Of a stretch of DNA of 64,000 bases, positions 57,950 to 64,000 are shown piece after piece. A model generated the notes under the pieces. The model was not told where the DNA came from and made no database searches. It was given only the letters and a program-made list of their open reading frames with translations. Made by a program: the position numbers and the translations under genes. The first letter of the stretch is position 1. The number at the start of each line of letters is the position of its first letter. Source of the stretch: Macrotrachela quadricornifera (Eukaryota; Rotifera; Eurotatoria; Philodinida; Philodinidae); NCBI GenBank assembly GCA_022393335.1, contig JAJEKB010020221.1:366906-430905 (forward strand), written 5' to 3'.

Positions 57950-58825
57950 ATTCCTCTTCAGGTGCTACGCCTCTAATTTTGCGTCAAATAAAGCTGATCT
58001 GTGAGTGGCGAAGACAAAATAACTTGAGAAAAATTTTATAAAAAACCCTCAGGGGGTGAAAGGGAAGAGTTTTCTATTTTTTGGAAGGTTTCACACCTCT
58101 GATGATATAGCATGAAAATTGACATATGTTCTCATACACGAATGCTTTCCGTATGTTTCATATAAGATGCAAGAAAATCAAAATTATAGTAAAATGTTAT
58201 GTAAGCTTCTTTTAACATGGTTCAAATAATGCTATATTCTTGTTTTCTCATTATCTTTGCTTGTCCAAACTTAAAGATAAGAGCAGAAATCCTTTATTTT
58301 TCCAATTTTAAATTATAAAATCCTAGAATTTCTTGTCTACACATTTCTTTCAGAATTTAGTTGTTTCCTCAAGAAAAGCTAGCGAATCTTTGCAGCATTC
58401 TAATCATATCTTTTAAGGATCTTGATCTGAAACATCAAAGATTTGTCTTAGGCGATCTATTTATAGCTCGGAACAGTGGACGACAGGTCTCAGTCAATAA
58501 TTATTTCATACTTGTCATAAGAACACTTAATGTAGCAAACTCACATAATACACGCCTTCAACTCGAATCATTGCTTCGGAACCTTTCCGTTGTATATATA
58601 AATTTCTGTTTGAGAAAAGATTGGCAATGATGTAAAATTTTTAATTAATGTCACATATAGTTTGTTGTGTTCATGACATAACTTAGATGATCCTATTGAT
58701 ACATATGGATGTATAGATGACTGTAAACAATTAACATTCACATCTGTCTACTGATTATTAAGAAGAGTTTAAAGATTTACAATATATATTTGTAAAATTT
58801 CATATAATTTAGTTGTCTTCAATTA
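57950..58825. other. intergenic, nothing recognised
   Basis: Downstream (3') of the large minus-strand gene. An 89-codon ORF at 58361-58630 has no recognisable features. Confidence 0.45.
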
Positions 58826-61800
58826 TTAAGATATACAACAGTCACATGTGTTCAATAAAATACCGATGGTAGAAGAGCCAGCATCAATAACAATATCCAA
58901 CTTATTATCATTATTGAAATCTTCTGCAGCAATTGATTTTGGAATACTACGAATTCCAGTTGAAAAAGTAGTTTGTGTTAAAAAAGTTCCATTACCAATA
59001 CCAAATAATATACCTACGTTGTGCGCATCACTATTGGTTACAGCAAGATCTTGTTCACCATCTTTATTAAAGTCACCAACAACAATCGAGAATGGGCCAC
59101 TATAAGTGCCAGTCGATAATTGAATTTGTTCTTTCAAAGTTCCATCACCATTTCCAAACATTATACCTATATTAGATTTATCCGTATTCGCAATAGCAAC
59201 ATCCAATTGATTATCATTATTAAAATCAATCACAGCGATTGAGTTAGGAGAACTATGAAGTCCAGTAGAATACATAATTGGTACAGCAAACTTTTGATTA
59301 TTAATATTAAGTAGAATACCTACACAGTCACTAGAACTAGAACTAGCAACGAGATCTAATCGACCATCATTATTGAAATCACCAGTAGCTACGTTTGACC
59401 AATCAAATGAAATATTTGTAGAAAATGTAGTTGAAACTTCAAACATTCTGTCATTACGGCCAAGCAATACAAGTATATTAAGAGGATAGCCATTATTAAC
59501 AACAGCCAAATCTAAATAATTATCATCATTAAAATCGCCGATAGCAATTGATGATGGTAAACTGATGTATCCAGTGTAAAATACTACTGCTGTTTGAAAA
59601 GTTCCATCACCATTGCCATACAATATACTTACATCGTGAGATGCAAAATTTGAGACAGCAATATCTGGATGACCATCGAGATCAAAATCAGCTGCAACAA
59701 TTGACATTGGAATAATTCCATTAGTTAAATAAATTATTTGTGCTTGAAAAGTTCCATCACCATTTCCAAAAAATACACTAACATAATTTTGATTAATAGT
59801 AACGACAGCAATATCTAAATGACTATCATTGTTAAAATCATTAACAACAATAGATAGTGCACGAGCATCAGTAGCATACGAAATTATTGGTTGAAATGTT
59901 AATTGACAAGTGAATGCTTAAAAAAACAAAGTGAGAAAATTTTTTTACTATAAACCCCAGAAATAAAAATCTTGAAGATGTGAATATGAAGTTTAAAACA
60001 TTATAGATAAAATAAGTTTTATATTTCTAACATACAGACCTGTTGAAGTAGAAACAGTCGTTGTTGGTATAACCGTAGTAATTGTTGATGTTATTGTGGT
60101 GTTCATTGGCAGTCCTAATAGGAAAAAAGAAAAATCGTAAGAAAAGGATATCAGAGTGCGAATGTAGGGTGCAAGTGGTCATCTGAAATGATATTACTTA
60201 CAATAAAAGGATGTGTACTACCGGTAAAATAGACTGGACATATTCGGATCAAACGTAAGCTCTCACTGACAAACAAACAATTTTATAAAATTACATGCTC
60301 ATAGAATACTTAGAGCAAATCACTTAATGAATCAAACAATGTTTTCTCCAATATTATACGGACAACACTCTATTTTGTTAGAGATTTTAGAAACATTCTC
60401 AGGATATTTCTAATATATTCATTTCAATTGACTAAATAATAAAATATATGTCATACCTGCTAATAAAGCATTATCGTTTATTTCTCGATTAAGATAAAGT
60501 GATACGATAATCATAGCCACAATCATCAATATGGTAAGAGTAAAACCAAAGATAAGACAACGTATTGATTTTGAGAATAATTTAGTCCTAATAGAAATAA
60601 AAATAAATTATGATTAAAATTAAAACTAATATGGCTTATACTGAGATATTGAATCTACAGTTGTATTAAGAACATTGATGGATGGTATTACTGTATCAGC
60701 CATCTCTATAGTATTCATTTCGACATTTGATATAGGTTCAATAATATTCTTTCGTCTCTTCCAATACTGATAGATTTTAGCTATAAGATAAACAATATAT
60801 GGACAAATCCATTTGAGAACAAAAGTAAGGCCACCATAAAGACTAATTAAAACAGTTATTGTATAAAGTAAATTGAACCGTTCAACATAAGTATATGAAC
60901 ATAATATAGGTAAACATAGATGAAAATATGCTGAATAATTAATTGTTGTTGTCCAATTTTCAATGAAAAGTTCTTTAACAAGATTAATAACAGTAGTATT
61001 CATTGGATATCGACTAATATCTGAAGAATATGATAGAGGAATATCATTCATATAACTATTAATATTAATATTATTTGTAAATTGTTCAATAAGATTAATA
61101 CATGATAAATTATAAAAACATTCAAGTGTTGAAAGAAAAAATGATTCAGTTGGTGTACAACCCATTCTTAAACCAATAACTAATGAATTTTCAGTTAAAT
61201 TTGGTTCAATAAAACTTGCTTGAGTTGTACAATTTGAAGTTAATCCACATGAACATTCATTATCATAAATTAATGATTGAGTGATCGCATTAATGCCACT
61301 AAAATTATTGTTTCCAGGAGCTATATACTGAAAATTTGTCCCATAAGATGTTATGATAGCATTGCCATGATTCACAGATCGAGTTAAAAAGAGAAGACGA
61401 TTGAATTTTATTGGAGTATTTAATTTATTATATTCAATAAGTGAATTAATTTGTGTATGAAAAATTATTGGTGGAAGAAGTTGAGCAGTAACAAAGAGTG
61501 ATGAAAGAAATTGATCAACAGAATCTTTCACTGATTGTATAGAATAAGTACATAAACCAGAAAGAAATTGTAGATGAGCTGAGAAAAAACGACGATAATC
61601 TTTAATATCATAAATAGAAAGATCAGGATATAAATTTTTTGTCATATTTTTTCTCCAAGCAACTGTAACAAATGAACTTGAACAAATCTAAAATTAGTTG
61701 AAAAATAAAAAAATAGATGAATTTTCATTTCAACTTGCTTGATGAAATACAGGTACAATATCAATAAATTGTTTATATCTTGATGAAATTGATGAACAAG

Positions 61801-63363
61801 GACATTCAAGTGTGTCACTATGCTTAACTATAAGATCATTATAGGTAGTGAAAGATGGATTCACAATTGTATTTGTTAAAACTTCCTCGCGAATTGCAGT
61901 ATATAAACCGAGAATAGTAAAACTAATTATTAGAAGAACAATGTATAGACGAGTAGACCATTGACCAAGAATCTTCGCTTTCATACGATCGATATTACTT
62001 CCAAAAGTTCGTATTGGAAATATGTTTAGATTAATTAATATTGTATACAAGAGTGTCAATAGATTGCGTAGTATTGTTTTGATTTTATCAAATAGTTTTC
62101 TGTTATCTATATAGATAAAAACAATAATATATATTCAATTTTCAATCTATTCAAACCAGAAACGCATTAGAATCTTCTAGTATTTCAATAATTTTCTAAT
62201 ATGATGTAATAGAAATATCTCAATGGCGATACATGACTTATCTTTTTAGTGAATTATTCGTCACTGGTTCTACTTGTATTTGACATGATCCATTCAGTTG
62301 AGTGATGAGTACTCTAGTGATGTATCGAGCTCAATAGATTTCCACCAAATTTCGAAAAATGCTGAAACTTTTTCCTCCAATCGCATCACTCCCTGCCCGA
62401 TCTTCCGCTAGATCTCACAGAGTACCATGGAAAGCTTGGTGAAACTAATTGTTACAGGGACTGAATTCATAACGAACAGACAAATAGACAAACATTCTTC
62501 TTCATATATATATATATATATATAGATACATCCTATTACGCGATGTTCAATATTGTAAAATAGGATGACTGTTCACTTTATATATTCTCAAATAGATCAA
62601 TAACTTGTTAGAATAATAGAAGAAGAATAAAGCTTTGTTCTACTTAATCTCAATATTTTTGTTAGATAATATTTTGTTTTAAAACAAAATTTCTTATAAA
62701 ATATTCATCAATAACTCGAAGAGGCTTTTAATTTCATAAGTTATCTAGGTACTTACCTCGCTGTTGTGTCCTAGTTTTCCGTTTCGCTAAGCTAAACACG
62801 AGCTTCACAAGTAAAGGTGTAATTAATCGTAGGATAGCCGTAAGACCACCAATTATAGATACCAGTTTAATTATTATTCCAATAGAATTTGAAGCGTGTG
62901 CTGTGTATGAATAAGTACAATAAATCGGTGCACAAGCTTCATAATAATGTTCGAATGAAGAAGAAAGATTCCATCGTTCAATCATCATTTCTTTAATCAT
63001 GACTGAAATGGTAGTATTTGGAAAGAAACGAGTAGAGTTTTCATCATAAATAAGTGGATAGACTTGAAAATATTCTATATCTACATCTTCCGAAAGCGTC
63101 ATATTTATCAAGATATATTGAGCAGATATACAAGAATCTAAATAGTAACACTCGAGTGTTGAAAAAAAAAGGGTGTCACTTGTGAAACATCCTTTAATTG
63201 CACCCGGTGTTGTATAAGGAAAAATAGAAAATGCGCTACTATCATATAGACTGAGATGCATTGGATATGTATCAACCACAATTTGACAATTAGGATCAGT
63301 AGCACAAATACAATCAAAAGTTGTTGAATTTATTTTTGTCACACCAGTAAGATTGAATTTAAA
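58826..63363 (-). CDS. modular membrane protein: two-TM ectodomain modules, extra TM and seven-blade FG-GAP propeller (5' end missing)
   Basis: Exons proposed: 63363-62757, 62106-61739, 61687-60642, 60587-60457, 60114-60040, 59916-58826. All joins keep frame (about 1105 aa in the window). Exon 1 is the C-terminal half of module A (FFSTLECYYLDSCI, then YYEACAPIYCTYSYT, TM IIIKLVSIIGGLTAILRLI). Exons 2-3 are complete module B: TM IVLLIISFTILGLYTAI, LECPCSSIS, FHQ/ICSSSFV, FFLSTLECFYNLSCI, TM ITVLISLYGGLTFVLKWI. Exon 4 adds a TM (GFTLTILMIVAMIIVSLYL) and exon 5 a Thr-rich linker. Exon 6 has seven DFNND..LD(I/L)AV-type Ca-binding loops with FGNGDGTF, a complete FG-GAP propeller. Exons 2 and 4 have no usable ATG before or within their N-terminal coding part, which supports the joins. 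The intron at 61738-61688 uses a GC donor. The N-terminus is lost at a repeat near 63445 or lies beyond it. Alternatively there are two or three separate genes. Confidence 0.68.
62330..62530. repeat. possible retroelement 3' tail with (TA)n microsatellite inside the intron
   Basis: In the 650-bp intron between modules A and B. CACCAAATTTCGAAAAATGC and an ACAGACAAATAGACAAAC tract run into about 10 copies of TA at 62505-62524. The layout is like that near 48780-48935. No coding sequence. Confidence 0.4.
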
Positions 63364-63444
63364 CTATAAAGAAAAGAAAGATCATATTTTTTCGTTGTAC
63401 AGTGAATAGATAGAAGAGGAGATCAGAGATTGACAGTTCCGACT

Positions 63445-63720
63445 AGGGGTGGCACATTTACTTTACTTTTTCTTTAGGTAAATAAGGTAAAGTAAATAAA
63501 TTTACTAGTAAGCAGTCCTTGGGTGCTACATGCTGAGAGTACCAATAGAACGTTAAGTATTATATATTGTGATACTGTTTGAGCCTCCAATAATATTTAT
63601 TGATCGAAATGAACAACCAAGAAAAAAAGTAATTCCGTCGATTGAACGGAGGCTCATCTTAAATCCATGCATTTGTTTGTGTCCGTGTAAAAGGACTAAA
63701 AAAACTGCAGACAAATAGAT
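63445..63720. repeat. diverged or partial copy of the 40.6-kb composite element
   Basis: Begins TAGGGGTGGCACATTTACTT (63445), close to the TAGGGGTGGCACTTTATCTT end at 40631, and is followed by GGTAAAGTAAATAAATTTAC repeats. Then from about 63630 comes AATTCCGTCGATTGAACGGA and ATGCATTTGTTTGTGTCCG, resembling the nested element's TTCCCTCGACTGAAGGGAGG and ATGCGTTTGTGTGTC. It lies 5' of exon 1 of module A and may have cut the gene. Confidence 0.55.
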
Positions 63721-64000
63721 CTGTAATAATCCCATCTCCTATAATGACCAGCAGCCGACGATCTCCTTAAACTTACTCCAACGTATTCGTACTCGTATAT
63801 AATACGGATGTCGACAGGCACCGAACTCCTATATAACAGAGATGCTTCTAGGTAGTCAAGTCAAGAAGAAACCGCCGAATTCCGAAGGAGGTGTTATAAA
63901 AACTGTTTTCTAGGCCATCAATATTGCCACTATTGTACAGGTGAAACATGGAGTTGTTCGGGCCAATTTCAGATTCCCATAGATATGCTAAAATGCGCCT
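63721..64000. other. window edge, nothing recognised
   Basis: No family-module sequence is seen on the minus strand here. If the large gene continues upstream, its next exon must lie beyond the window. Confidence 0.4.

Overview
The window looks like nuclear DNA of a small, AT-rich metazoan, most probably a bdelloid rotifer (Adineta/Rotaria type). This is an inference. It rests on many 45-60 bp GT-AG introns and on protein families typical of bdelloids: ankyrin plus arginine ADP-ribosyltransferase, B-box/coiled-coil, divergent 7TM receptors, two-TM proteins joined to FG-GAP propellers, and bacterial-type metabolic genes without introns. It also rests on a dense mix of DNA transposons. No rRNA, operon or CRISPR structure is visible.

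Layout. 0.4-1.7 kb: intronless FAD monooxygenase (-), a horizontal-transfer candidate. 4.9-7.4 kb: decayed hAT/DUF4371 transposase (-). 10.7-11.7 kb: myristoylatable ankyrin-ART protein (-). 12.27-16.56 kb: a complete hAT element with perfect 8-bp target duplications and an unbroken seven-exon transposase of about 941 aa ending in a PHD-like zinc finger. 16.6-18.3 kb: two adjacent inverted-repeat elements. 21.4-22.4 kb: six-exon secreted astacin (+). 23.2-24.2 kb: a tRNA-derived SINE candidate and a small inverted-repeat element. 24.7-27.5 kb: LRR gene (-) in which each 84-nt phase-0 exon encodes one 28-residue repeat. 28.9-31.3 kb: broken piggyBac and mariner transposases. 33.0-34.1 kb: 7TM receptor (+). 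37.5-38.0 kb: B-box/coiled-coil gene with a 1-kb foldback element just downstream. 40.6-42.1 kb: a hAT-type non-autonomous element built of AAAGTAAAG repeats, carrying another element inside it. 44.2-46.3 kb: minisatellite of about 93 bp period. 50.6-53.1 kb: remains of a two-TM family gene with a Mutator-like element inserted beside them. 54.9-55.5 kb: small two-TM Cys-rich protein (-). 56.95-57.94 kb: hAT-like element with a second element nested in it. 58.8-63.4 kb: large multi-exon gene (-) that appears to chain two homologous two-TM ectodomain modules to a further TM segment and a seven-blade FG-GAP propeller.

The host genes are not functionally linked to one another. They are mostly secreted, membrane, immune-like or signalling proteins scattered among mobile elements, as expected for an accessory region. 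Several element boundaries could be fixed exactly from target-site duplications. The best candidates for something undescribed are the intact hAT element, the chimeric modular membrane/propeller gene with a GC-AG intron, the exon-per-repeat LRR gene, and the families of composite long-inverted-repeat elements.
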